64,000 nucleotides of DNA. It comes from Loxodes magnus (taxonomy: Eukaryota > Ciliophora > Karyorelictea > Loxodida > Loxodidae). The stretch spans positions 60,456 to 124,455 of the forward strand of contig CAMPDV010001191.1 of the NCBI GenBank assembly GCA_946699065.1. The letters are read 5' to 3'. This document shows positions 1-11,367 of the stretch, piece after piece (positions within the stretch are counted from its first letter, which is position 1; each line of letters opens with the position of its first letter). Made by a program: the position numbers and the translations under genes. The notes under the pieces are model-generated. The model saw only the letters and a program-made list of their open reading frames with translations. It ran no database searches and was not told the DNA's origin.

Positions 1-214
1 TTTTTTATGTATTTTTAATATTATCCAACTTTTTTTTAATTTTGATAAATATGAGAATTAAAAAAGCTTTCGTTTATATTTTTCTTTTAGCATTTTTTTA
101 TCCCCTGTACACTGTATTTTTTTAAATTTAAAAAGACAGTTAGACTTAAGAAAAGTTACTAAATAAAATTTATTTGATTAAAAAGCATGATTCTTTAAAT
201 GAAAGCTTAAAGAA

Positions 215-745
215 ATGAAGAAGTTAATCACGCCATTTTAAGGAATGTTTTTAGAAACTTGATTAACTTAAATAAGATTTTAACTTTTTGAATTTTTAAG
301 ATAACTAAGACATATTATAAATATAAAGCTAAATATGCTAAACGGCATAAGAAACAAAATTTCTGATTAGAAAATTACAAAAATCTATTCAAATCAGCAT
401 GAAAATATTTCAGTAGTGTATAAATATTATTAAATAATAGAAATTCTAAGGAAAAATAAAATATATAAGAATAATAAAACAATAGAAAAAAAGCAAGATT
501 GAACAGAATTTATTGCAGCTAGAATGGAGATATTTACAAAATCAATAAAGATGCGATAAAACCAAGATTGGGGAGGATATGAAGGAAAATCTAGAGAAAC
601 CCGAGTTTCTAATCTCACTAAAATTGATGATTACAAACATTTTTATTATACAGAGAGCATGAGTTGCTACTTTCCAGATAGAGTTGAAATATCTTATAAT
701 GGAAATTAAATTTAAATAGTATTGATAATATAAAATTATAAGTGA
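215..745 (+). CDS. Hypothetical protein, about 176 aa
   Basis: An ATG at 215 opens a frame that reads to a TGA at 743-745 with TAA/TAG as Gln and internal TGA as Trp. The C-terminal half is the most protein-like part, with segments such as KKQDWTEFIAARMEIF and DDYKHFYYTESMSCYFPDR; the N-terminal part is Leu/Ile/Lys-rich and less certain. No family is recognised. The gene converges on a minus-strand reading frame that ends at 829, leaving about 80 nt between them, like other tight gene ends in this window. The start could lie elsewhere, since all frames are open in this code. Confidence 0.4.
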
Positions 746-828
746 AACTTTTAATTAATAATTAAAATTTTAAATCATAAAAAAACATAACATAAGTTCT
801 TAAAGCGATAGCACCGTTAAAAAGTTTA

Positions 829-1315
829 TCACTGGTTAATTTTTAAATTTTTTTATAAGATCATAGGATTATTCCAATCTTCATTAGGAATAATTTCTTC
901 TAATTACATAGCGGTTTGAACAAATTTAATTCTTCTTGACTACAGGAAATATCTCCAATCTCATTTAGACCCGAACAGTTATCTTTTCTTTTTTTTTCAG
1001 CATTGACTATACCTAATAATAATTAGTCTCCACATTATAACTTTTTCTTTTAGAGTTTTCCTTTTGGAAAACATTAAAATTAAAAACAATACAAACATCT
1101 ATTAAAAATACGTTCATTTTTTAAATAGTAGAAGCATCAGTAGAAGTATCTTGTTTTCATTCATTTAAACCTTAAACTATTTTTAGACATTTTTGCATTT
1201 TTAATTATTTAGAATTTTTTTTATTCAAAAAAGTTTTTGGGTTCTGTTATTCTATTATCGTAGGATTATTATCTGGATTGTGAAGAAAAAGAATTTATAC
1301 ATAATTATTTGGTTT
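829..1315 (-). CDS. Possible 3' part of a gene, frame uncertain
   Basis: The minus strand reads into a TGA at 829-831 through MQLEEIIPNEDWNNPMILQK, and further upstream through HNPDNNPTIIEQQNPKTFLN. The two blocks lie in different frames, so either a short intron lies between them or the reading is partly wrong. No family is recognised and no start was chosen. The end is convergent with the preceding plus-strand gene. Confidence 0.28.
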
Positions 1316-2029
1316 ATTAATTTCTATTGTTTTTTATTTCATTTTTTCCAATTCTTAGTTAATTGTGACATTGAAATCTTAGTGCTAATTTTCGTTTTTA
1401 ATTATTGATTTTCATTTTATTTTTATTGTAAAGTATAAGTTAGAAAAATCTATTCTTTACTTTATATTTAATTTTTTAATTTTTTTACCAGATATCCTAT
1501 TTAATATTTTAAATTTTATACTTTTCATTAATAAATAAAACTTTTAGAAACATAAGATGGAATACTAAGAAATAAATTGATTACATTAAATAATAAACTT
1601 GAAATTATTTTTTAAATATATGAAACTGTTAATAGAGTAGAAAAGTAAAAATTCTAATTTAATATTTAAATAAATTGTATTAATTTCAATTTTTATTAAT
1701 TATAATATTAACCAAAAGTAAAATATAAAAACATAAAAACTTAAATGTAAAATAAAAGGATAGAAAGTAATAATAACTAATATATTATTTTAAATTTTAA
1801 AATATTTAAAAAGCAAAATTATTTCTATTAAAATTGCTATTATTGTAATGTGATTTTTAACTCTTTATATTTATTCTTTTTTATTATTGATAAAAAAATT
1901 GTCTAAAAAGGATTGAATAAATAAAAAGTTAATAAGTTATGTTAAAATTTCTAAAAATATCAAAAGTCTTATTATTTTTATATTTTTATTTAGAGTTAAA
2001 TTATGTTAATTATCTTTTTCTTATTTTTA
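1316..2029. other. AT-rich spacer
   Basis: This stretch is very AT-rich, with runs of A and T and low codon-like structure on both strands. I see no gene, RNA or repeat in it that I can support. Confidence 0.5.
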
Positions 2030-2480
2030 GCTAGGAGTATTTTCAATGTCCATATTTATAACTTATATAAAGTTTCATTGAAATTACTCATATAGTTACT
2101 ATTTTGTAACCAAATTGTCTTAGATTAATTATCGTCTTAACATCAATAGTTCGTTGTTTAAGTCATCTATAGTACTCATAAATTTTCTTATTTATTCTTC
2201 TTGATTAATGACAAGTTCCTCGTAATTAGATATTTACTTCTTCATTTTTTGTAGTAGCACTTACAGTTGTATGTTTCTATCAGATTCGTTAATTTAAATT
2301 GTACCGATAATAATTTTTCCTTCAGACGAATAACTTGAAAGTTCTGGTTTTTGTTAATTTTTGAAAAGTTGTCTAGTGATTTTTTGGTTATAATTTGATT
2401 TGTTGAAAGTCTAATGTTTTGCTCGTAATTTGTTGTTCTATTTATTAGTTAATGATATAATGAATTTAAAATAATAAATA
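2030..2480 (-). mobile_element. Zinc-knuckle element, copy 3 (fragment)
   Basis: On the minus strand the translation carries SSEGKIIIGTIQINES, then a long coiled coil ending QLIQDNLVTKQQL. Copy 1 at 14.3 kb has matching blocks in the same order (SSSQGKIMTGTI and QLIENNLVTEEQL), so this is a relative of the same Gag/ORF1-like gene. I do not see the zinc-knuckle part downstream, so the copy is a fragment. It is older and more diverged than copies 1 and 2. Confidence 0.55.
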
Positions 2481-2588
2481 ATTTAATGAATATTTAGTTG
2501 AGAGTAATCTTTAAACTAGATGCCTTTTATAAAATTTAGTTTAAGAAATACTGTATAATATTTAAAAAGGATCTAATAAAGAGAATAT

Positions 2589-2729
2589 ATGATAAAAATA
2601 AAAAAAGTTAACTTAAATGAAAATGAAGCAATTATTCTGGAATGGTATTTATGTTGCAATTGTTTAGAAAATGATAAAGATCTATAAGAAATAGTTCATA
2701 TGTTTATTTTAATAGATAAATAAACATGA
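2589..2729 (+). CDS. Small possible ORF, 46 aa
   Basis: ATG at 2589 to TGA at 2727-2729, reading MIKIKKVNLNENEAIILEWY and then a short acidic helix. The composition is protein-like and the frame closes on TGA, but it is too short to assign. It may be a real small gene, an exon or a gene fragment in an otherwise non-coding stretch. Confidence 0.28.
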
Positions 2730-4685
2730 TAAATATTTTTTTAATTAGCAAATATAATTTATTAAAACAGTAATTTTAGTTGGAGTTATTGTTTAAGAGT
2801 ATTATTTTAGACTCTATTGTAATAAATTCTAATCTTGCTATACAATAATAATTACTGAAAATTTATAAATGTAAAATATTTATTTTAGTATTTTTAAATC
2901 AAAATAGAATAACATATGAAACAATAGAATTTAAATATAAAGAGCCACATTCTTTCTATTATTAAAGTTTTTAGTTTTATTACCAAAATGTTTTTATTTA
3001 TCCTAAAACTACTTTCAATTTTAAATATATCTAATGATATTTATTAGAATGGAATAATATTTTATGCTTAAATAACTTTTACTCAACTAATTTATTATAT
3101 TATCATTAACAGCTTTAATTTTCATTTCATCTTCTGAGATTATTTTATAACCTTTTACCATTTATATTCTAGTTTACCTTAAATTTATTACTTACTTTTA
3201 CTTCCCAAATTATATTAAAATCTAGTCATTTCCTATAAATGTTAAATTATAAAATTTCAGTATTGAATCTCTTTATTCTAAGATATTCTTTACAAAAATA
3301 TTTTAAACACTTTTAGTTGAAAGAAAAAATCTAATTATGATAGAATAATAATACTTAGCTACATTGTATAAACTATGTATATTAAATGCTAATGTAAAAG
3401 TAATTTATTTTATAATAAACTTTAATATATCTTACACTAATTAAAATTTACCTAAAAACTACTTAGAAGAAAAATTTTAATTCTTGAGTCAAATTATTAA
3501 CTACAATAATGATAGAATAATTTGGACAAATTGAAGCAGTTTGAAAGGAAGGAAATAAATATGAGCAGTAAATAAATTAGAATTGATGAAATGAAAATAA
3601 ACATCTTAATTACCTGCATGAAAATATAGTAAAGACATATTAATTAATATTAATATTACATTAGTAAAATATAGATTTCTTATTTTTAAATATGTAAATT
3701 TATAAATATTTAGCTGCTATTGAATAAATATTAAATATTAACTGTATAGGAATTATAAATGATATACTATTTTATATTAAATCTACATAATTATAATTAT
3801 TATAATAGAGACTTTAATCTAAAACATTACAGTTATTAATATTTATTTAATAATTAAGATCTGTCATTACCTAAATAAAAATGTTATTTACTATGCAATT
3901 TAGAATGAGTATACTTAAAAAAATCTAGTTTAACTTGCTAAGTATATTAAGCCTTATTATTTATGAGTGATTTGAAATCTCATTGCAATCTTCGAATTAA
4001 ATTAATATATTGCTTAGATAATAAGTAAGGAATATAAAGGGCATTTTTAATAACTTTAATGGTAAAATATTAAGTTTGCATTTTTTAAGTATTTAAATCT
4101 CATCCTTATATATAATAGCATAATTTTAATTTCGATTTACCAGCTAAGTTCTCAGAAAATAATATGGATAATATTATTCACAGTAAACCTTTATTGATTC
4201 TGAGTATATTTTATAACTAAAAGCAGCTATTTATTAAGACTATTTTTTCTTTAATAAAACTCTTTCTTGAGTTCTTAGCAAACTATTAAAAATATGTTTT
4301 TCTTTATGAAAAAGATTGATTTAAATGTTTATACTCTAGGAATTTCCTTATATTAATAGATATTAATTATTAATCATATAAGATTCCTAGGTAATCTTAA
4401 TCGATTATAAAAGTAAGAAAAAAACTTCTATATAGAGTTAGTAAAATGAAAGATTAAGGATATTTCATTTTAAATTAATACTAATTATTCTTTAAATTTT
4501 GATAAAGGGAATTTGAATAGTATTTTATTAAATCTCATTGGCTGATAAGTTATTACAAAAGATGAAGGAATTATCTTATTAGTTTAATTAATATAAAAAG
4601 GCAGATAATTTCTTGATTTTTTGAACCATTTAATATTTATTATTATTATAAAAAAAGAGAAAAAAGGGAAAATTTCTTGTCATCA
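2730..4685. other. Long AT-rich stretch without a supported gene
   Basis: About 2 kb of very AT-rich sequence. A short coding-like patch starts near 3509 (MIEQFGQIEAVWKEGNKY), but it fades quickly and I could not define a gene. No tRNA, tandem repeat or structured RNA was seen. Confidence 0.45.
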
Positions 4686-4689
4686 GTCT

Positions 4690-5215
4690 CTTTTTAAAAG
4701 GTTCCATCTTAATCAAGCAACGAATATTAAAAAATACTTTAAGAACTCAGAGTTATGCAACAAGAAAATTTTAACTTATTAAGACAAGCATAAAAACTTG
4801 AAAAGAAAACTGAATTTCTGATTTTCAATGTGTAAGATAAAAAAATTGGAAATAAATAAGAAGAAAATGTTAAAAAGAATAATCAGAAACTAAATTTAAT
4901 CAATTCGCAGAATTGACAGAAAGTATACTCCTATCAAAGCTTTCGATGAATATTCCTATGGACGTAGAATAGCATATCCCAACAATTTATATTCCCTAAG
5001 GGAAAATTATGACATATTGATATTGCAAGAGACCTAGACATAAAGTAAGAAGCTGTTTCCAATTGTGACTTAAGGAAAAGAGAATCATAGAAAATCAATG
5101 GGAAAATATTTTCAGAATCTAATGCAATTTGAAGGAAAACTTTATAGATAGAAAATACTCCAACTAAATAGAGAAGCTCCACATATTTAACTAAAAAAAT
5201 TTGTGGTACCTTCAA
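4690..5215 (+). mobile_element. Zinc-knuckle element, copy 5 (broken)
   Basis: The plus strand encodes a coiled coil with VMQQENFNLLRQAQKLEKK, then FAELTES and a degenerate CCHC-type zinc knuckle. Copy 4 (minus, 11.4-12.5 kb) has VMQQENLKLLRNLQELE and LAELTES in the same order, so the two form a subfamily. The copy is broken, with probably two or more breaks. It ends against the inverted repeat at 5207-5246. Confidence 0.55.
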
Positions 5216-5246
5216 TTTTCAGAATATGTTCTTCCAATTGAAGGTA
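5207..5246. repeat. 11-bp perfect inverted repeat
   Basis: TACCTTCAATT at 5207-5217 is matched by its exact reverse complement at 5236-5246, with an 18-nt spacer. It sits at the meeting point of element copy 5 (plus) and an acidic reading frame that ends at 5212 (minus). A 3'-end processing or termination hairpin, or an element terminus, are possible roles; nothing decides between them. Confidence 0.5.
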
Positions 5247-5448
5247 TTATATTGTTTTTAAATGAAGTTTATTGCTCTTCAGAACTTATTTTCTAGTTTA
5301 GGTTTTTTTTTACTTCTAAGTATCTCCTTTCTTGTTCATTTTCAATCTAACTTTCATCTATTTTCTGTTGTCAATCTTCTTCTTCTTCATCTTCGCTATC
5401 GTTTTCCTCTTCGTTCCAATCTTCTTCTTAGAAGCTCCACATAAACAT
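5212..5448 (-). CDS. Acidic Glu/Asp-rich protein, about 78 aa
   Basis: From an ATG at 5448 (a second lies at 5442) the minus strand reads EEDWNEEENDSEDEEEEDW, then a Gln/Glu-rich helix, and stops at TGA 5212-5214. Glu and Asp codons dominate, which favours this strand. The opposite strand reads as a Ser run here. Ser runs occur in the N-terminus of the zinc-knuckle element, so this could be the shadow of an element copy. Acidic tails occur in many chromatin proteins, but no domain is recognised. Confidence 0.38.
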
Positions 5449-5598
5449 GCAGTTAATGAGTTTAATAAGAAATGAATGTAAACTGACCTATCAGAAACCA
5501 TTAGAAAAAACAAAATGAAAATCATGAGGACTTATGACGGATTTGACCCAGACAAATTCGAAGTTTCTTTTTATTAACCAAAAACTATTAATTTGTGA
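5431..5598 (+). mobile_element. Possible zinc-knuckle element fragment
   Basis: The plus strand reads RTYDGFDPDKFEVSF to a TGA at 5596-5598. At both DNA and protein level this resembles the block PETYGIDPEQIGQL in element copy 2 (17.9 kb); the shared core is a GGA-TTTGACCCAGA-like string. Directly upstream lies a Ser-codon-rich stretch, as in copies 1 and 2. It overlaps the start of the minus-strand acidic frame, and only one of the two readings may be real. Confidence 0.33.
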
Positions 5599-7464
5599 AA
5601 AACCAAACAAAAGGTGACTCCACGTTAATCAATTATTATTATATTATAATTATTATAAATTGGAAATTATAATTTTCTTAGCTTGATTTATTTAATAATT
5701 TTGATTTTAATTTTAATTAAACTTTTTAATTTTAAATCTTATTCAAAATATAACTAATATATATCTTTATTAATCCAATTATTTAAAAATGAAAAAAATT
5801 ATCTTTTTAATAATTTAGAAAAGCTTTAATTCCAACTATTTCTGATATTAATGAAATTTGATTAAATTTTTCAGTATTTGAGGCCTTTAATTTTCAATAT
5901 TTAATTGAGGAATTTATATATTAGAGATAAGTTAATATGTCTTAGTGAATCATTCAAGTGCTTGGTAATTTGTACTTAAAGCCTGAATAACTAGACCATT
6001 TTTATTTAGATTAACGTTTTTTAATTAAAATTACGATATTTTCTAATAAGATCTTTATTATTTCATACTTAAATTTAGAAAGTCATATTTGTCTTTTAAA
6101 TTAAGGTTTTTACATTATTTTCTCGTTAATTTAAGTTGTAAAAGTTGAAGATATATAATAAATAATTTTTTAATATATTAGATTTACTAAATTTAGTTTT
6201 TTTAACTATTAGATATTTATTTCTAACTTTTATTTTTTTTTCATTTTTTAGTTAAAATTATTTAACTGATTGTAAATTGATTTATTGCTACATTCCTTAA
6301 GATTAATATTTTACCGGATCTTTAAATAACCATGTTTGATCTCGAAAAAGTTTGAATTTATTTTACTTTTACAAATTAACTTTTCTGTTATTATAGTAAA
6401 AAACTCCGAAAAAATATCGAAAAAATTAGTTATTTATTTTCATACTAAAAGGATAAATTTTAGTGTAAATTTACTTTTTAATAATATTTATAGAACTGAA
6501 AATTGTTTATGAAATTATATTTTATAAACATTTTCTGATCGGAAATTATCATCTTTGTATTAGAATCAATTTATAATTAAAAAATTGATAAAATTCCCTT
6601 TCTTTTGCTTATTTATTTTATTCTTTATAGTAGAACTTATAAATTTTCTTATCGCTTATAGTAAATAAAATGAATGAAAATTATGATTTTCTATAAAAAA
6701 ATTATTAAATTGAAAAAATAATAAAATTTACTTTAATTTATGGTTTAAATATGTTTCATATATAATCAATAAAATAGTTAATATAATTCGTCACTTTAAG
6801 GCAAAGTTTATAGTTTAAAAGTTTTATTAAATATCTAAAGTTTTCTTAGTTTTTATTTTTATAATTCTTCCATAATTATTTACAATTTCAAGATTATTAA
6901 ATCAATCTAAAGGTATACTTTTTTTCTTATTCTTTCTTATTTTAATTTATATTCAATATATTTATAAAATCAGCATAGACTAGGACTTTTTGCTTAGTCA
7001 ATATTTTTGATTTATTTCTTTTGAATATTTTAAGCTCAAATTTTTTCTAATTTAAATGCCGCTTTTTTCCAACAAATTTCTAAGATTTTCTTTTTCTATT
7101 TAAGTAGAATAAAACTTTATACAGATAAACTATAATTATGATATTTTTCTCAAATCTGTCGCATTTTTCAGATAATTGACTTGAATATTTTTACTGTGAG
7201 AAATCAACTTAATCTACTTCCTAAAAATTCACAAACTTTAACAATTTTTAAACTTCAATACTACATTAAACTTATAAAGAACAATTGAAAGCAAAATCTT
7301 ATAAAAAAATGTTTAAAGTAAAAAAGTAAATAATATAAGAAATTAAATGATGAACAAATATAATTAAAATAAGAAGAAATTGAAAAATAAAAAATTTTAA
7401 AATTGAAAATTACTTATAAAACAAATTAGAATACATTGATCTATAAATTATAATTTTCCATAGG
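5599..7464. other. AT-rich stretch with one coding-like patch
   Basis: Mostly AT-rich sequence in which I could not define a gene. Between about 5815 and 6020 the plus strand reads a protein-like block (EAFNFQYLIEEFIYQRQ, then VLGNLYLKPEQLDHFY). It loses coding character downstream. It may be an exon or a gene relic. Confidence 0.35.
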
Positions 7465-7707
7465 ATGACGTTAAAAAGTTTATTAGAATTAATCAAATTA
7501 AAAAAAGAGGAATTATAAAAAAGTTTCAAGACTAAGAAAAAAGAAACGAAAGAACAAGAAAATATTAAAGTGATCGAAGAAAGTGAATAAGAAAAAGAAG
7601 AAGATGAGGAAGAATAAGCTGATGAAGAAGATGATTTAACTGAAGAAGAAGTTGAAAGTGTGAATAATTGTAAAATTTTTAAATTACATTTCAGCATCTT
7701 TAATTGA
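7465..7707 (+). CDS. Lys/Glu-rich acidic protein, 80 aa
   Basis: ATG at 7465 to TGA at 7705-7707. The protein starts MTLKSLLELIKLKKEEL, passes through a Lys-rich helix and ends in a strongly acidic block (EQEKEEDEEEQADEEDDL). It is likely a charged coiled coil or disordered protein, and no family is recognised. Reading the last TGA as Trp would extend it into element-like sequence at 7.72-7.99 kb, so it may be the N-terminal part of a diverged element copy. Confidence 0.42.
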
Positions 7708-7719
7708 AGAAAGGAATTT

Positions 7720-7990
7720 CAACAATGAAAAAGATGTCACAAAACTATTAAGTTAAATTTAAATAATGTTGATAATTGTAACTTGAATAATTCTCTTAAA
7801 CTTATCTAAATGCTTTAATTGTAGGCAAAAGTCTTAGTGTTCTTTTAAGTAAAATACAATAAAGATGAAGCTAAAAATAAGCATTAAAGTTTAGAGATAC
7901 TATTATGGCACTCTATTTATAATAAGAGAAAATAATGGTTTCATTAAATTACATAATTATATAACTCTTATTAAAAATATTTAAATAAAA
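7720..7990 (+). mobile_element. Zinc-knuckle element, copy 6 (degenerate 3' part)
   Basis: The translation has a C-x2-C start of a knuckle-like motif (KCFNCRQKSQC). After the spacing seen in copy 2 it is followed by LFIIRENNG, comparable to LFITKNG. The match is weak and the copy is badly broken. The order and spacing of the two blocks are the main evidence. Confidence 0.33.
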
Positions 7991-8414
7991 AAGGAAATAT
8001 CTAGGCAACAACATATAGAAATTATTTAATATTTTGCCAAGAAAAATCTATTTTTTAATTTCTAAACATTCTACTGATTTACAACTTAATTAGTAAAATA
8101 CTCTCTAGTTATTATATAAGATATATAAGTTTAAAAATATTTTTGAAAAAGCTCTTTTAATTTTATTAATGTATCATTTCAAAATAATTAAAATAAACAG
8201 TTTTTAAAGCAAACATTAATAAATAAATGATTATAACTAGTCTCTTAGGATTATTTTTATATTGATTTAAGTTATTGGTTACTAATAAAATAGTTTATAT
8301 AAATAAAAAAATGGAAATTTATTTGAGTTCATTAAAATATTAATTATACAAATCCTTAGATAACTTAAAAATTAATTTTTAATATTTAAGAAATGGGTCA
8401 AGGTATAATTAAAA
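7991..8414. other. AT-rich spacer upstream of the tRNA
   Basis: No gene seen. The sequence is AT-rich up to the tRNA. Confidence 0.5.
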
Positions 8415-8487
8415 GGGGATCTAGCTCAAATGGTAGAGCGCTCGTTTCGCATACGAGAGGCAACGGGATCGATACCCGTGTTCTCCA
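8415..8487 (+). tRNA. tRNA-Ala, anticodon CGC
   Basis: A full cloverleaf can be drawn. The acceptor GGGGATC pairs with GTTCTCC, followed by discriminator A. The D arm contains the A-box TAGCTCAAATGG. The anticodon stem CTCGT/ACGAG holds the loop TTCGCAT with anticodon CGC, which reads GCG. The T arm ACGGG/CCCGT has an ATCGATA loop, as in other eukaryotic Ala tRNAs. The acceptor contains the G3:U70 wobble pair, the known identity signal for alanyl-tRNA synthetase. No intron is present. It is the most certain RNA gene in the window. Confidence 0.95.
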
Positions 8488-8492
8488 TTTTT
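8488..8492 (+). terminator. RNA polymerase III terminator of the tRNA
   Basis: A run of five T residues begins directly after the discriminator base, which is the usual Pol III stop signal. Confidence 0.8.
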
Positions 8493-8934
8493 ATGAAAGT
8501 AAAATGATAAATAAACTATAAAGATATTAGTTATTTTTAAATAAGTGATATAACTAATTACAATTTTTAGCAAGATAATTTCAAAAATAGACTTTTAATT
8601 ATACAACAACCTATAATAAGATCTATAAAACAGTAATAAAAAGACTTAACTTAAAAAAATATTTTACATAAAGAATAGATTTAAGTTAGTTAAATAAGCT
8701 ATTAAGGTTTGTAAAATTTAGTATAAAGCCTAATGATGAGATTTGTAAAGAAATTTTACAATGTTTATTTTAAAAAAAGTTATTAGAAAGGAATAATTAT
8801 TTTGAAATGTATATTATATCAAGTAATTAAATTTTATTTCTAATATTGTTTAAAAGTTATTTGATTGTTTTTAACTATTTGTAGAAAGTTTATTATTTAA
8901 TAAATTAAAATGCTAAATTAAAATTTTTAATGTA
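8493..8934. other. AT-rich spacer
   Basis: Nothing supported between the tRNA and the 3' end of the LINE fragment. Confidence 0.5.
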
Positions 8935-10075
8935 AAAGCGTTTTTGACATCTATAATTTCTATAACTATATGAATTACTTTTTCAATAATAGACGCTAGC
9001 AAATGTTTTTATTTCTTTTTAAATATAATCTTTATAAGATATATTTTTAATTACTTTTGTTATAGTCTCATCATTTATTTCTTCCTTTTCTATTTTCTAA
9101 AAATTATAGTATTCTTGATGTAAGTTTCTTTTGAGATATTTTATTTATAAATCTAAATATTCCAAATAAGACTTGGAAAGGAGTTTATAAGTCCTTAATC
9201 ATATAATATAAGGCAAGTCATAATTTCCAATCTTTTACGATAATCAATCTCTTATATTAGAATAGTATATATATTTAAAAATATGCTCCAATGTATCATA
9301 CTCTCCACTCATATAACAGGGATTATCAATAGGATAATGAACATCTTAAAGATCTTTTCGAAAATTATAGGATTAGGTTCTAAGTTTATATATACTGATA
9401 ATTTGGAAATTGGTAAAGATTACTAAATTGCTCGGTATATATTTTAGCTTTTTTCATTCTCTTAAATTCTGAGTAGCTATATTTTAGAAATAATGTTGTG
9501 CTTTGTCTTTTATATATTTAGTAAACATTTTTAAATTTGTACTATTCTGTGAATTCTATAGGTTGATATTATAAAGGTTTGGTCGATGTAGACCTTTATT
9601 TAAAAATTTTTCATATTAATCTACTAAAAAAAGAATCTAAATTGTAGGAAAAATACACATAATTAATTAGTTTATAAAAATGAACAAAAACAAAACACAA
9701 AAGTAATGGGAAGAGTTGGAGATGAAATGAACGACGCATAACTTAGGAACATAATTAAAATTAAGTATCTGATTCATATCAGTAACTAATTTCATAACAT
9801 TTTTTAAGGTGAATTCTTCTTCTAATAATAAAATATAAGAATGAACTATCGACTTAAAGATTTAATTATTCTTTCTTATATCTTTGTTAATTTTAACATA
9901 GTTATTGCAAATTTCTAAAGTATTTCGAGTTGTTATATGCAGTGGCATGTCTCTATAACGTAAAACTGTTTTTTTTAATTGTTTATCTAACTTTTATACT
10001 TTATAATTCTCAAAAGGTATTAAATAATGATTTCATCATCAATTTTAGTTAATAGAAATAATAACTAATAATTTA
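8935..10075 (-). mobile_element. LINE (non-LTR retrotransposon) ORF2 fragment
   Basis: One continuous minus-strand frame, with TGA read as Trp, runs from about 10075 to 8935. It resembles the part of non-LTR reverse transcriptases after the catalytic core. It has a thumb-like helical region (IPFENYKVQKLDKQL), a block GLHRPNLYNINL, and the short LREWKKLKYIPSNL step. A C-terminal NPCYMSGEYDTLEHIFKY follows, like the CCHC-type 'C..C...ETLEH' tail of LINE ORF2. The fingers and palm with the YxDD motif are absent upstream, where the sequence drops to plain AT-rich DNA. This fits a 5'-truncated insertion. In the tail motif one expected Cys is not seen. The element could be partner to the zinc-knuckle ORF1-like family, but no link is shown. 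Confidence 0.55.
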
Positions 10076-10713
10076 GCTGAAAGTATTAATTTTACTAACA
10101 TAATAAAATAATAATTTTAGAGCTTTAATATAAAAAACCGTAATTTAAGATTCTAAATTAGTGAATCTAGGTATAAATTAATGAAATGTTAATAAATAAA
10201 TTAAGAAGTAATTTTTATTTAAATCTTAGAAATAAAAGTTATCACTTTATTGAACTGAATTTCATTTTAATGTTATTTATGAATAAAAAGCTAATTTTAT
10301 TACTATTCTGAGTATATTTTTTATATTAAGATTAAAATTACCTTGAAGTAATTAATCTGATCAAAGTAGTACATTTTAGAATAGATTAATAATTAATTCT
10401 TCTTTAAAATATTTAATTTATTCCTTTAATTAACTTGTTACTCAAATATTGTAAATGCTAAAATATAAATATTTATACTATTCTTTTGCATACAACTTTA
10501 AAATAAACTATTAATTTTAAACTAGAAAGTTAAATTATAGATAAAATAAGCTATTTTATTATATATCATATTGATTAAAATACTTAAATCATTATTTTTA
10601 TTTTAAATACTTTAATTTATTAATTTAGTTTCTTAAATAATTAATAGTGATGTATTTATTTAGATTTATATAATTAATTTAAGAATCTTTTAATTCTATT
10701 TTAAACTTTCTAA
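10076..10713. other. AT-rich spacer
   Basis: No gene, RNA or repeat recognised between the truncated edge of the LINE fragment and the next gene end. Confidence 0.5.
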
Positions 10714-11265
10714 TCAATGCTCCCTAAACTAAAATCCATATCCTTTAAACTATTTTCTTAGTTTATGCAATATATTTCTACTTCCAACGTTCTATTATAA
10801 AATTTATCTTGCTTAAAGAATTTCTTATTTGGTTTAAGCATTTTTCAGTTATTTAATTTTCACTTAGAGCTATCTATTTTAAATTTGTATAAATAGGGGA
10901 TTATTTATTGTTTCCATCTACTAACTGAAATTCTTCTAGCTTAATATCTTTATTTTTTTAAATATCTAAATATTTCAAATTTTTGCAGTTAACTATAATT
11001 TATCTTATATCTTGTTTTTTAATCCCATCTTTCGAGAGTTTGTTGTTTTAAGTTTTATAATTTAGTTATTTCTTATATTCAATCTTTATTTTCAAACGAA
11101 TAAGCATAAAAACTCACTTAAGTTAACTAAGGACTATTTTATTACATTATCTATAAAGTTTCTTTACAAATCTTCCAAATTAGGAAAAGATAAATTAGCT
11201 TTAATTTTCTGTATTACAAAAAGATGTTTTACTAGTTTTAGCTTTTTATATACAAATACTTACAT
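10714..11265 (-). CDS. Coiled-coil hypothetical protein, 183 aa
   Basis: ATG at 11265 to TGA at 10714-10716 in one frame. It begins MQVFVYKKLKLVKHLF and contains PNLEDLQRNFIDNVIKQSL. The C-terminal half is Gln/Lys-rich and helical (IQIQNRQLQVKIKQLKNAQ, then QEILQARQILQQN). Trp is encoded by TGA at least twice. It looks like a soluble coiled-coil protein and no family is recognised. It lies just downstream of the 3' tail of element copy 4, on the same strand. Confidence 0.5.
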
Positions 11266-11367
11266 AAAGTTAAAAAACTTATTAAGTATCTCAAAATTTA
11301 ATAAGAAATCTATAAATAAAATAAAATAACTATATATATAAATAATAATAATAAATAAAGATTATTA

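Noticed and set aside
5815-7200. Leucine-rich repeat protein
   Set aside because: The Leu/Ile/Phe-rich text appears in several frames at once, as expected from AT-rich DNA in a code without fixed stops.
7410-7697. Ser-rich minus-strand open frame of 95 codons
   Set aside because: It is the exact mirror of the Glu/Asp-rich plus-strand frame at 7465-7707, whose codon use is far more natural.
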